From the NCBI GenBank assembly GCA_036971475.1, contig JBAIZL010000002.1, forward strand, positions 350,090,082 to 350,154,081: 64,000 nucleotides of DNA. The letters run 5' to 3'. The notes beneath the pieces were generated by a model, which worked only from the letters and a program-made list of their open reading frames with translations, was not told the DNA's origin and did not search any database. The DNA comes from Prosapia bicincta (Eukaryota > Arthropoda > Insecta > Hemiptera > Cercopidae). This document shows, one piece after another, positions 12,219-22,539 of the stretch. Numbering within the stretch: position 1 is the stretch's first letter; every line of letters begins with the position of its first letter. The translations under genes were made by a program, and so were the position numbers.

Positions 12219-12569
12219 TGTTAAGTAAATCCTTTCCTACTTTCTCATTTTTCCTCAAATACAACATTGTGAGTGAGGAACAATTATTTCTATCATAATT
12301 CATTTTTTTAACTACATTTTTACTACGATTGGAGCGCTGTCTCTACTCATCTTGCGGCCGAACGTATTACTACCACCAGTTATAGTTGTGGCATACAACC
12401 GCCTACAAGTAAGTGAACTTTCCCACTAACTCTATTAGATTTCATAGCTAACCTTGCCTTAGCATCCTACATTATATTTTGGGGTATATTAGCGTCAAAT
12501 ACTATTATTTCGTTAATATAATTATAGCAACAGTTTGTCTGTCACTTTTACTTAATTATTGCACAAACA
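12219..12569 (+). repeat. BEL/Pao right LTR
   Basis: It starts TGTTAAG and ends ACAAACA, and pairs with 6145-6493. The actag duplication follows at 12570-12574. Confidence 0.92.
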
Positions 12570-12574
12570 ACTAG

Positions 12575-13203
12575 ATTACTAACCCACACAGGTGTGTCTT
12601 CAACTTTAGATATAATAACATCAGCTTCTAGTTGCTTTAATTTAGTTTTAAGTCGATCCTTAATCATTATTGCCACTCTACGAGGAGGTTTCACTATGAG
12701 TACTGCATCAGGATTAATGGAAATATGACATTTATAATTCTTTATCTTTCCAGTACCACTAAACACATCAATATTAGAACTGATAAAGTTAGTTTTACTG
12801 ATTGAATCTATTTTCTTAGTAAGACCCAGCACGGTACATGATTGTAAGCCTAAAATGGGCCTATCAGATGGTCCATCAACTACAATAAATTTTAATATAA
12901 CAGATTTATTGCTTTTAAGTAGCTTACAACTCAACTTTACTTTACCTATAATGTTAATCTTATTTCCACCATATGCTATAAGCTTTATTGTTGTTTTCAT
13001 TATCCTATTAACACCTATATCCAGGTTTGAACTTAATATTACTTTCATGAACTTCAACCATAAAACACCATTCTTTAGGCTGTCATTTTCTAGATTGAAC
13101 ACAATCAATCACAAAAGAGTCATCACTATCAGAGCTACTACCCTTATCATCATCATTGACGTAATGTATTTTTTTTATTTTTGCAACCCACTGCAAAAAG
13201 AAT
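12575..13203 (-). pseudogene. Gypsy protease and start of RT
   Basis: The minus-strand frame 13108-12548 shows a retropepsin-like layout: a LDIG motif near 13015-13024 where D-T/S-G is expected, a LIAYGGNKINIIG segment, and an ILGLQSC motif typical of Gypsy proteases. It then enters the N-terminal RT region and stops at the BEL insertion in a DTPVWVSNLV stretch. Upstream, about 13200-13110, there is an acidic serine/aspartate linker with a stop and a frameshift. The DTG-to-DIG change would abolish protease activity. Confidence 0.78.
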
Positions 13204-13207
13204 TTAA

Positions 13208-13943
13208 TTAATTGCATTTTTTACAACGCTTACCATGCGCTGGACATTTCCCATATCTCTGTTGATATCCACACTTTTTACACGAATATTCTTTAGATGT
13301 TTGATCATATGCACTGTCAGATGACGATTTTTTATTATAACTTTTATAGTTGTTTTTATCATGACGATTCTTTTCACAGGTCTTAACAGTATTGACCAAC
13401 ATTTCTCCTTTAAATTCTTTTACTTGCTCTTTACTACTCTTATTAAATTTAATAAACCCTATGACCCGAGTTAAATTTATATCTTTTTCTCTTAGAACTC
13501 GTTCTTGAAGGTCAATGTCCTCAATATTTAAAACTACTTGGTCTCTAATAAGACCTTCTTCCTGAGTTTCAAATTCACATGTTGAGGCCAGGGTTCGTAA
13601 TGTAGTCACATAACTATCAATAGTTTGACCTTTTTGTCTACGACACATCACAAATTTATGTCGTTCAAACACAACAATCGGTTTAACCGAACAATGGGTA
13701 TCAATTTTTTTTTAAAATTATGTCATATTCAGTCTTATCTTTATCAGTATCAAACTTAAAAGTATTATAAACTTCTAACCCCTCATCTCTAATAAGAATA
13801 GGGAGTATTGCAATTTTAGTTTGTGAATTTTTTTTAACTTTCTCAGTGGCTAGCGTGTAATTATTAAATTTCTGTTTCCACCTCATCCAGCTTTCTGGTA
13901 AACTACCTGAAAAACTCATCTCTTTTGACGGTTTAAATTCCAT
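13208..13943 (-). pseudogene. Gypsy gag (capsid and zinc knuckle), frameshifted
   Basis: The minus-strand ATG at 13943 opens a frame (MEFKPSKEMSFSG) with the capsid-like ESWMRWKQKFNNY pattern. It ends near 13701 at a frameshift next to a run of T (13706-13714). The next frame, 13672-13208, carries the rest of the capsid (RRQKGQTIDSYVTTLRTLA) and a Cys/His zinc knuckle (CKKCGY ... HGKRCKKC). Known role: binds and packages element RNA. The arrangement, with a CPAHGKRC knuckle, is common in insect Gypsy elements related to K02A2.6-like polyproteins. Confidence 0.85.
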
Positions 13944-14073
13944 TATTATCCATTTATTGGAAATTAATAATCAAATTACTAACCTTAGTGACGATTAACG
14001 CAACAATAATGTTGAGGTTATACTGCGCTTCAGTTAAAATTGTATAACTTAAGTCAAAATTCACCTGACACCA

Positions 14074-14260
14074 TGTTCTGTACGTATGTTCCAATTAAAG
14101 TAATTAATACATCAAGTAGTAAAGAGACATTATATTTTAATACAATAATAATCACATAAACATTACAATAGTACACGCAACTTAATAATGTTCACTTATA
14201 TCTGGCTTTCACTGGTTATAACCTGTTTGTAGCTAATTCAGTGTTGCCACATACACAACA
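14074..14260 (-). repeat. Gypsy LTR (5' LTR of the minus-strand element)
   Basis: It pairs with 3289-3473. On the plus strand it runs from tgttctgtacg to cacaaca and is followed by gtat (14261-14264), the target duplication. Confidence 0.87.
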
Positions 14261-14264
14261 GTAT

Positions 14265-14705
14265 AGCTCAAGGAGTGTTGTTGAGGGCAGTGAACTTGCC
14301 GCCTCAGGAGGGGCGCAAGAGGATCACGGCACAAATAGACAAGTTGTGCAGGGAAGAATGGAATGCGATCTTGGATTGCAACAAAATCCAAGGTGCTGTG
14401 GGGTTACTAGGGAGACTTTTAGGGCAAAGAGCTACTCTTCTTAAGTAGACCTCAACTCAGAGTTGCTGTAGTACTGGTCACAGGATATGGGAATCTGATA
14501 CGGCTGTAATACAAAATTGAAAGATCTAGGTCCCCTGTGTGCAAAAGATGCGACGAGGACCAAGAGGAAAGCTCAATTCAGCTATTCTGCCCTGATTTGG
14601 GAACTGCAAAAAGAAATTTGTTAGGCTGTCAGGTATGTAGACCAGAAGATATCAGAAGGTTTAGCATCAGGTGGGTACTTGGTTTCTACAAAGAGGTAGG
14701 TATCC
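14265..14705 (+). pseudogene. Non-LTR retrotransposon pol, 3' piece of copy 1
   Basis: The sequence agctcaaggagtgttgttga continues the host gene cut at 3288 and matches copy 2 at 22064 onward. Near 14540-14640 a fragment reads a Cys-x2-Cys ... Cys pattern followed by RNLLG and a second Cys-x2-Cys. This is the C-terminal zinc-like tail that follows RNase H in many Jockey/I-type elements. The 3' boundary is not sharp. Confidence 0.78.
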
Positions 14706-14812
14706 ACTAAGCTAGTCCTGTGGTATTGGTTGTGTCTTGACATGGTTTTAAAAGAGGAATTACTGTCGCTTGTAACCATGCGTAGGGAAAACATTGGTCC
14801 TCGAATAAACGA

Positions 14813-15034
14813 TTGTATATCCGACGTATGACTTATTTTGGCGATGATGATAGATGTTTTATCATGGCGCAAACAATGGAATCAGGACCTGGTGCGGAAT
14901 ATTTCGTTGACAAGAGAGCTGATTCCTATTACCCAATAGAGGACGGAATGTTCAAAGAAGAATCTCCAGACAATTCAACAGTAAAAGGTATTGCTTTTTC
15001 CTTCAGTTTATACGCTTGGAATAATCTATTATAA
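14813..15034 (+). other. Open frame, possible isolated exon
   Basis: A 73-codon frame reads an acidic, non-repetitive peptide (segments MAQTMESGPGAEYF, IEDGMFKEESPDNS). A GT lies after the acidic part at about 14987 (aaaaggtatt), but this is a weak donor. Acidic IEDG/KEES segments occur near the N-terminus of some insect zinc-finger proteins, but I cannot name a family. It might be an orphan exon, a transposon relic or chance. Confidence 0.3.
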
Positions 15035-15091
15035 GCTGTAGTAGAAGATAAGTTAGAAAATGACGTTCAAAGTACATTATCTATATCAGCA

Positions 15092-15164
15092 CTGTTTGTG
15101 ATCGATCTTCCATTCGGTTGCATTAGGGCAATATCTGTAAACGGAATGGAAGTACCACAAACAG
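15092..15164. repeat. Short hairpin (pre-miRNA-sized inverted repeat)
   Basis: The arm ctgtttgtg (15092-15100) pairs with cacaaacag (15156-15164), and cttccattc pairs with gaatggaag. There is a small internal loop and a terminal loop of about 20 nt. Size and shape suit a microRNA precursor or a tiny MITE. I do not recognise a known miRNA seed. Confidence 0.5.
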
Positions 15165-15780
15165 ATCTTAATTTCCTCCATACTGAGAAATTAATCATCT
15201 AATTGCGCTAATGTACTGGGTCATTCTAACAGCTTTGGCAAGATTATCCGTCTAAAAGAACTGTCTTTATATACGACACGTATGAATCCTAATAATCACT
15301 TGTTGTTTTAAAATAATTTCCCTATAGGCCTATTTTATAATTATTTCATACGTATTCGTAAACTTCACAAATAATTCGCTATAAAACCGATGAAAGTTTA
15401 AATGCAAATTATAGAGATGAAGAAAACACTGTTGATCCTAGAGTGGTTATTATTTTGATTTTCGAGTCCGAAAAGATTGTTTATAGTAAAATGTGTTTAT
15501 GTTAATTTGTTTACCATTAAAAAATTAAATACCATTCGATATCTTATAACAGCAATGAAATGCAATCCTAGATGTGATACCTTCGAAGTACACCATGGAA
15601 AACTACATGAGGTTGTACTTGTTAATGCAAGCAATTAACATTTGCGAAGTAAGAGACTTAGGGCAAAAACAATTCTAAAATTATGAGTTTATTTTATAGA
15701 AACATCATCGAAAAAACTTAAGGATTCTCATGATCACAGAGAAATGCAAATAAAACAAAATGACATTCAATACACTTTCA
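15165..15780. other. AT-rich sequence, nothing recognised
   Basis: No coding or structural signal seen. It lies downstream of the minus-strand secreted-protein gene. Confidence 0.5.
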
Positions 15781-16020
15781 GATACCTACTATGTATTTAT
15801 TATAGTATAATGGATACATAGGTTTCAGATAAATTAGGTTATTTATCATAAAATCTGCATATATAGATTTCCAATATAATAGTTATTTATTAAATTATAA
15901 TTGATACTTTGTCTACAATACAGTTAGTATATTGGATACATACATTTCAGATAAAATAGTTATATATTATAGCATAATGGATATATAGCATTCAGATATA
16001 GTATGTAATTGTATACTAGT
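15781..16020. repeat. Degenerate AT-rich tandem repeats
   Basis: Phrases such as tataatggatacata and tttcagataaa recur three times with drift. The block overlaps the predicted 3' untranslated region and downstream flank of the minus-strand gene. Confidence 0.5.
15886..15891 (-). terminator. Candidate polyadenylation signal of the secreted-protein gene
   Basis: The minus strand reads AATAAA about 160 nt after the stop at 16052-16054. In an AT-rich background this can occur by chance. Confidence 0.4.
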
Positions 16021-16051
16021 TACATAGTTAGCAAATAATAGCAATATATTG

Positions 16052-16141
16052 TTAAGGTCTCTCCCTCTTGGCCTTTTGAATATACTCTTTTATATCCTTC
16101 ATTGTATCACTGTGAATTCTCCGTTGGCCTGCCTCCTCTTC
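16052..16141 (-). CDS. Exon 4 of the secreted-protein gene
   Basis: The minus strand shows acceptor gttacag, then 29 codons and TAA (16054-16052). The peptide is charged, mixed acidic then basic ([22 protein letters not shown]). It keeps phase 0 with exon 3 across a 384-bp intron. Confidence 0.7.
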   Translation of the reverse strand, partial: EEEAGQRRIHSDTMKDIKEYIQKAKRERP

Positions 16142-17764
16142 CTGTAACATTATATCATAACAATTTATTATTTTGAACAATTGCATAATCTGAAAGTAAA
16201 ATGTTAATTAGTTTTTGTTTGAAGTTCACTTTGAGGAAGGTTTAACCTTATACGCCATCAGCTTATGTTGCTTTGGCTTTATGGATTACCTATTATTAGA
16301 TACCTACTAAAAAAAACACGAATTTATGATACTCTAACCTTTAAATATTTGTGCCTAAATATGTTTTTTTCCGAAATTCTTTTAAAAATTAAAAATTGCA
16401 AGTTTTTCTAGTACTTGAAGACTAGTAAGAACACAAAAGTACACACTTATAGTTCTGTAAAACATCAAAAATCACTTTAAAAAACAATGAAATTCTTTGA
16501 AAATATAAAACAAGATGATACTTACATAGAAAACCTTATTGGCAGCCTTTATAAACTCGTCGGCTTTGCTACTGAAATACATATTTTGGCCCTCAGGCTC
16601 ATGTGATAAATCTTTTCCATAAATGCTGTTAATTTTAGTACTCGTTTTTGTTTCACTTTTATTTACAGCTTTCTTAGCATTTGTAACCTCTGACTGAAAC
16701 TTTAAAATTAAATTTTGAAACCTCTTCGGTGCTTGAGTTTTTAATTTCTTTAGAAAGTTATAAAATTTTTCCCCGCGGCTAATAAACTGTGATACTGCGT
16801 CAAACTGACTAACGCAGTACAATTCGACAATCTGGGTTTCTGCTCTGGAATTTGTTACTAGGCGTCCTACGTCTTTCTTGTTTGCATTTCTAAAGTCAGT
16901 AAATATCTTGATGGTGGAGTCGTGTAGTACAGCGATTCTCTTTAGACTCAACTTCACTGAGTCCTTATTCTTAATTTTCTTGCTCAAATCATTTACCGTT
17001 TTTACCAGAATTTTAAAGAAGCTTTTAATTTTCTCTAAGGAAGTATTGGAGTACCTCTGGAGACCTTTTAAGGACCCATCGCTAAAGGTTTTTATATTAT
17101 TCTTAATTTTGTTAAACAGTCCAGTCACTTTGATAGCAGAGTGTTTCGCAAGTCGCTTAGCATTTACAAAATTTATATCAGACAATTTAAGAACTTGCGA
17201 AGCCTTGAAAACTACCAAATTTTTCAAATTAATACTGGATTGGGTTAAAATGTTATGCAACTTTATCACTGTCTTATTAGTAAGTGAAGAGGTGCCTTCC
17301 AAGCAACTCAAAACGAATATCTTTATATTGTATATTGAACTTAATATAATACTCCTTAATTGTTTCTCGAACAAGTTTCTCCTCATCTGAGACAAAACAA
17401 ATGTACGCATTAACGAAACCCATGTTTAATTAGGAAACACACTGTTTTAAAGGGGGTTTTGTGATATATTAGAAGTAGAATACACTCACACCCAAATAAA
17501 ATTATATTGATAAACACGCAACACACACACTCACACAAATACACACAAACACACGCGCAGACAGAGAGTCAATAGCAATTAAACCAATTACGATATTTAC
17601 CAAAGGCTCCAAAGACGAATGTTCGGCCTTTCCATATTCAGAATTCCTAGTTGTTTCACCCTTTGGGTCTGGTGTGACGGATTGCAACTGTAAATTCATA
17701 TTATTAATAATTCATTTATTAAATTATTAACGTGTGAAAATAGTTATAAAAACACTGCACAGAA

Positions 17765-17825
<61 letters not shown>

Positions 17826-18798
17826 GATAATAGACCCCCTACGTAGGACCTAACCCTAAGGACTAGAAATGGACCAAATGTAATGTTGGGTAGATGCCAT
17901 GTGTGGGGTTAGCAGATTTCATCACCGATGTTAGGAAGAACCCGGATGCCCACAGGGGATTCTGCAGCGGCTACGAAGGACCTAAGCTACGGATGTATAA
18001 AATATAATGCAAAGATATGTGCCATGCAAGAGGTAAGCACATATCTTCAGCAAACAAAGAAATACCTGAATGGTGATGGGGGATCCTAGAGCATCAATGT
18101 AGGCCCGACTTCAAAAACTAAAAATATTCGATATGTAATGCAGAGTTACGTACCATGTACGCTTTAATCAGATCTTTTCACCAAAGTAAGGGACAAGCTG
18201 GATTCCAACGGAGGATCTAATGGGCGTCTAGAAGTTGACGAAATGTAATGTCTAATTACGTGACATGTCAGAGGTAAAAAGATCGTTTCACCAAAGTTAT
18301 TACAACCTAGATAGCAACAGTTTATCCTGGAGTGGAAACACTGGACCAAACACAAAAGACTAAAGATAGACGAAACGTAATAGCGGCCCCGAAAGAAACG
18401 CTTTTTTACGTGCCATCCAACTCATCACTACTTCATAAATACATCATCAGGTAAATTTGCATTTTTGGATAAATAGGTCATCATGAAGGAAAGTGTATAT
18501 ATATACATATATATATATATATGATGATAAATAGTTACTATCTGGAGTACATCCGTTCATTCTGCAGTCCATAAATTCTCAGTTCCGACATTTCGCTAGA
18601 ATCTCATCCAGCATTGACGAAGTGAACCCAACAACAGTAGAAGAGCGAGTCACACTACTGTTGTTGGGTTTACCTCGTCAATGCTGGATGAGATTCTAGC
18701 GAAACGTCGGAACTGCTAATATGTGGACTGCAGAACGGATGCACTCCAGATAGTAACTATTCATCATATTTTTCAATCCGTGAAGGAATACGTATCAG

Positions 18799-18852
<54 letters not shown>

Positions 18853-18892
18853 CTATACAATACTATATATATATTTTATTATACAAAGAAAA

Positions 18893-18950
<58 letters not shown>

Positions 18951-20251
18951 ATATATACACAACTGTACATTTTTCTTTTTATAGTAATCAAAAGCCACTG
19001 AGGCTATTCAAATTCAAGAAATATTTATTAATTTTTATTCAAAGCTTTACGTTTGTATACAGTACCAACATCATCAAAATTAATAATAAAATAATCTATA
19101 TAAAATATTTGTTGTGTCATGTTTAGAGTACGTTTTTGTTAAACCACAATTTGATATAGTAGGCCTAAGCAATGTTACTAATTTTTTAACAAAATATTTT
19201 AAATATAATAAAAATAAAGTTTAGGTTATAAAGAAGAACTGTATTAGAAGTAAAAGTATAATTATTAGTACAAATAGATAGTGTAAAACACATTTTAAAT
19301 GTTTGCTAAACTAAAGTTATTTGTGTTTCATTATGGGCATATTATTATCTCAATAAATGAAAATTTGAAACTAAGACAGGTCTTATCAAGTAATTACCAG
19401 TTTAAAAATATTAGAAATGTATTTTATAACTAAATTCGGACGTTAGAAAAAGATAATTGTTAGGTGAAATTGAATATAAAAGATTGTTATAAATAGTAAA
19501 TCTTTTTTATCGAATAAAGGAATTATTTGATTTTATTCATTCAACTTTTGAATAAGGTATAAATTGCCCTAATAAGGACGGTCGCCTTTATTGGAAGACT
19601 CATTTCCACGGGGAGAATAATTTGAAAGCAATTTGAGATTTTAAAAGGCTTTAGAAGTGGCAGAAATAATACTATTCTGATAAAAAGTTAATAAAATAAT
19701 TTCATTTGATTTTTCATTATAGTTATTTAAGAAATAAGATGTATGAAACATGCTAAATAATTGTTACATCGTTAATTTAGTATAAAGATAGGCTATATCT
19801 ACAGAACGCGTTATATTATAATGTTTAAATTAGAAATAATAGGGTAAAATAAAGTATTAATATGGGTAAAATATACTTAAAAAGGAATACGTAAACTTTA
19901 TAAATAACAAAGTAATCAAAATTTAGTAAAATTATACAGGTAAAGTTTTATATTTACTCTACTTACTTTACATAATCATGTGCCACTAGCAGTTAGTTTG
20001 TGTATGTTTAATATTGATCTTTAACTTTTTTTTAACTTTATATTTATTTTTTAAAATATAATTAATATAAATGATTTCAATTAAAAAACTGGTATTCCCA
20101 TAAATATTTTTATTTAAAACTTAAAATTATTCTATTTACTTTTATAAAATTTAAATTATGAACTGCTGTTAATCTAAACCAGAATACAAATAGTACTTAC
20201 AGCCACACTCCCAACAAACACGGCAAGTAAGACGAACGACAAGTTACTCAT
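16052..20251 (-). CDS. Secreted lysine-rich protein, four exons, unknown family
   Basis: Exons (minus): 20251-20201, 17687-17601, 17386-16526, 16141-16052. All three introns are GT-AG and phase 0, and the joined frame is open for 362 codons. Exon 1 encodes a 17-residue hydrophobic leader ([17 protein letters not shown]), a clear signal peptide. The mature part is Lys- and Ser/Thr-rich, mostly helical in character, with only two Cys and no membrane segment. It ends in a basic EEEAG...KRERP tail. Donors are GTAAGT for exons 1 and 3. A TATA box lies upstream. I recognise no family; a lineage-specific secreted protein (for example glandular) is inference. The absence of stops and the good splice sites argue that it is a live gene. 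Confidence 0.75.
16526..17386 (-). CDS. Exon 3 of the secreted-protein gene (main body)
   Basis: This exon is 861 nt, 287 codons, between acceptor ttttgtctcag and donor GTAAGT at 16525. It opens [10 protein letters not shown], so its first codon could be mistaken for a start, but it joins exon 2 in phase. Residues are Lys/Asn/Ser/Leu rich with alternating helical character, and there are two Cys only. Reading past the donor meets a stop at 16472. Confidence 0.75.
17518..17560. repeat. CA-rich microsatellite in intron 2
   Basis: An imperfect (CA)n run lies inside the 214-bp intron between exons 2 and 3 of the minus-strand gene. Confidence 0.8.
17601..17687 (-). CDS. Exon 2 of the secreted-protein gene
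   Basis: This exon is 87 nt, 29 codons, between acceptor aatttacag and donor at 17600 (ggtaaatatc). It encodes a polar, Pro/Ser/Glu-containing stretch directly after the predicted signal peptide, probably the mature N-terminus. Confidence 0.7.
17774..17822. repeat. (TA)n microsatellite
   Basis: An almost perfect AT dinucleotide run in intron 1 of the minus-strand gene. Confidence 0.9.
17826..18400. repeat. Degenerate tandem repeat, units of about 110-135 bp
   Basis: About four units can be aligned by the recurring phrases aaatgtaatg, a(c)gtgccatg, ttcaccaaag and ggatcctag. Identity between units is low. It lies in intron 1 of the secreted-protein gene, next to the TA array and the hairpin element. 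Confidence 0.6.
18531..18768. mobile_element. Hairpin (foldback/MITE-like) element in TA-rich DNA
   Basis: Arms 18531-18640 and 18655-18768 are reverse complements with few mismatches, separated by a 14-nt spacer (aagagcgagtcaca). TA repeats lie on both sides, suggesting insertion into a TA array. It has no reading frame. It sits within intron 1 of the minus-strand gene, so its transcript would form a 110-bp double-stranded stem. Confidence 0.85.
18800..18956. repeat. (TA)n microsatellite arrays
   Basis: Two long TA runs (about 18805-18848 and 18896-18956) split by a short non-repeat segment. Confidence 0.9.
18957..20200. other. AT-rich distal part of intron 1
   Basis: Very AT-rich, no coding or structured repeats seen. 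It is bounded by the exon 1 donor at 20200. Confidence 0.55.
20201..20251 (-). CDS. Exon 1 of the secreted-protein gene (signal peptide)
   Basis: ATG at 20251-20249, 17 codons, ending at donor GTAAGT (20200 downwards). The peptide has a short polar start, an 11-residue hydrophobic core and small residues before the join, as in secretory leaders. Confidence 0.75.
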
Positions 20252-20294
20252 GATGTATAGAAGATCAATGGTGCCTTCCCCTGCCTCTACACGT

Positions 20295-20303
20295 GTATAT
20301 ATA
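20295..20303 (-). promoter_or_regulatory. TATA box of the secreted-protein gene
   Basis: The minus strand reads ctatatataca about 45-50 nt upstream of the ATG. This places transcription start near 20265-20275 and leaves a very short 5' leader. Flanking DNA is less AT-rich (cggactagagc), unlike the general background. Confidence 0.65.
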
Positions 20304-21114
20304 GCTCTAGTCCGACGCGGGGCCTAACGAGCGTATCATTAGCCACGCCCTAATAAAATATATGCATTAAATTTGAAATTCTAATAAATAGAATAATAGC
20401 AGTTATTGAATTCTGATATAATGGCATCAATTAAAATTATTTACACTGCGAAAGTTTCTCTGCTTTTACAATTCTTAACCCATATTTCAATAAAAGGTTT
20501 TTTTCTAATGTCTCAAGATATATTTATATATTATTATTAAATTTAAAATATTTCAAAAACAATAATAATTTTATTATATACTCTTGCTTTGAAATGTTTT
20601 AAATTTATTAATTGTATTGAATAGTTTGATTTTTCGCCAGGTTAAAAAAGCATCTTAGTAAGAGAAAAACTTTAAAATATCTATTAAGTAGCGTGTAAGA
20701 AAATATTTAGGGTTGTATGCATTTAAACAGGAAAATATATTTTTTCCCCTTTGCTTAGTAGGTATTGAGACCTGAATTATCAACGCCAAAAAGTTAAAAA
20801 TAAACATTTTACCTCTTCCTAATTACGAAAGCCGGTTTTGTGTTCTTATGAAATGAAATAATTGAACGTAAGGACACAAAATGTTTTCACTACTCTTGTG
20901 TATGGCTGTAAAATGAAAGACTTATATGAATATTCTTTAAAAACTCAGTAACTTCATGTGTTTGTATCTTACAGTAATATCGTTTTCAATATTTCCTAAT
21001 ATAATAAATGCTTAGTGAGGAAATAGTACATGAAGAATATTTATACCTAATTGATAACTGTTATACCTAAATATACGCACGAGAGCTACAAAAACAACAG
21101 CGTACGTAAAAACA
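20304..21114. other. AT-rich upstream region, nothing recognised
   Basis: Beyond the core promoter no conserved element, gene or repeat is recognised. Confidence 0.45.
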
Positions 21115-22290
21115 AAATAAGCTACGTTCAGAGCTCTAAATACCTGTGAGTGATTCTTGATAGGAAGCTACTCTGGCGTGATCACTTGGATGATACGTAA
21201 AATAAAGCCATAGCTGTGTTTTTGCAATGCAGAGGAGCTATAGGCATGAGATGAAGTTTGGGTCCACGTCAGATGATCTGGATTCATTCTGCCACTATGG
21301 CGCCGAAGTTGGTCTTTGCCTCAATCGTCTGGTGGGACAAGGCACAGAAAGAAACAAGTTAAAGAGTGCTGGACCGCTTGCAGGGGCTCTTCCTTAGAGG
21401 AATAATAGGTACAAGGAGAAGTACACCATGTGCGGCCATTAGGGTTATATTGAGTTTTCCATCCTTGAGTCTTCAAATTAGGATGAGGAAATAAAAACCG
21501 CATACCGGCTAAGTTGTACCGGGCTGTGGAAGACAAGTAGCAAACGTCATAAACAGCTATTTGGTGATTCACTGAAGGGGCTCTGGATAGAACTTCAGAA
21601 TAAGATACTGCCACCTAAAAAGAAAAAAAGAAATTACAAAATCCATATTCCTGCATGAGAAGCATGGGCAGAGTGTAGACCCCAACATGGTGAAATCTGG
21701 TTCACGGATGTGTCCAAGATAAAAGGAAGATGTGGGAGCAGAATTGAGTGGACCTAGACACCAAGACAGGTTTTGTCATCGCCTGGAAGACTACAACTCT
21801 GCTTTCCAGGGGGAGGTGCTCGAGTTCAAACTATGTGCTGAGGAAATAATAGGGCCTGGTAAGAGGGGCAGGACCATCTGGATTTGCTCGGTCAGTGAGG
21901 CAGCTCTGAAAGCTTTAGGTAAGTTTAGTACCAGCTCTAGGCTGGTTGCTGGAACTATAGTTTCTCTAGCAGAGCGGAGTAAGTATAATTCGTTCACCAT
22001 AACCTGGATTCCAGGACATTCTGCCTGTATAGGGATTGAGAGTTGACGCCCTAGCAAAACAAGGGTGTATAACTCAAGGACTGTTGCTGAGGGCAGTGGA
22101 CATGCCGCCTCAGGAGAGGCGCAAGAGGATCACGGCACATATATACAGGTTGTGCAGGGAAGAATGAAATGCGACTTTGTGGTGCAACAAAATTCATTGA
22201 GCTGTGGGGTTACTCAGGAGACTTGTGGGCCAAAGAACTACTCTCCTTTAGTAGACTTCAACTCATAGTTGCTGTAGGTCACAAGACATG
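21115..22290 (+). pseudogene. Non-LTR retrotransposon pol fragment, copy 2
   Basis: The same family as the copy at 2572-3288 plus 14265-14705, but uninterrupted. It starts earlier, with the RT motif KYL then LDRKLLW near 21138-21175, where a TGA replaces the expected Gly. The WI and SIVWWDKAQKE segments follow, then the thumb region (21360-21480) and RNase H (about 21700-22055, with EVLEFKLCAEE, SVSEAALKAL and WIPGHSA). The DxS active-site segment is degraded (SDSQ to SVSE). Frameshifts occur before RNase H and at 22045. It ends near a TA array. Confidence 0.85.
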
Positions 22291-22384
22291 GGAGTCTGGT
22301 GGGGCTTATATTTATATTTAACAGTACTCATTTACTCAGGGGCAATAGTGATTAGAATGGTAGTAAATCAGGTACAATACACTC

Positions 22385-22536
<152 letters not shown>

Positions 22537-22539
22537 GTT

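Larger units (their letters stand above)
6145..12569 (+). mobile_element. BEL/Pao LTR retrotransposon, plus strand, 6.4 kb, nested in the Gypsy element
   Basis: A full-length but inactivated element. It has LTRs of 349 and 351 bp, actag target duplications, a primer-site candidate directly after the left LTR, one gag-pol gene of the BEL type (gag, zinc knuckles, aspartic protease, RT, RNase H, integrase), and a polypurine tract before the right LTR. The single fused gag-pol and the order RT-RH-IN with the BEL-type YRQI and YIDD motifs set it apart from the Gypsy host. It cut the Gypsy pol between the PR and RT parts. Confidence 0.93.
3289..14260 (-). mobile_element. Gypsy-group LTR retrotransposon, minus strand, interrupted by a BEL/Pao element
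   Basis: The element is bounded by 185- and 187-bp LTRs and a gtat target duplication. Without the BEL insert it is about 4.5 kb. On the minus strand it reads gag (about 13943-13208), protease (about 13110-12800), then after the insert RT (about 6140-5690), RNase H (5492-4890) and integrase (4877-3880). The integrase tail runs into the 3' LTR. Just inside the 5' LTR the minus strand reads TGGTGTCAGG, a candidate primer-binding site. The domain order PR-RT-RH-IN is that of Gypsy (Metaviridae-type) elements. Several stops and frameshifts make it inactive. Confidence 0.9.

Noticed and set aside
16878..17390. Plus-strand 170-codon frame opposite exon 3 of the secreted-protein gene
   Set aside because: It is the antisense shadow of a well-supported minus-strand exon with good splice sites.
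18723..19126. Frames of alternating Ile-Tyr residues near 18.7-19.1 kb and 22.3-22.6 kb
   Set aside because: They are translations of TA microsatellites.
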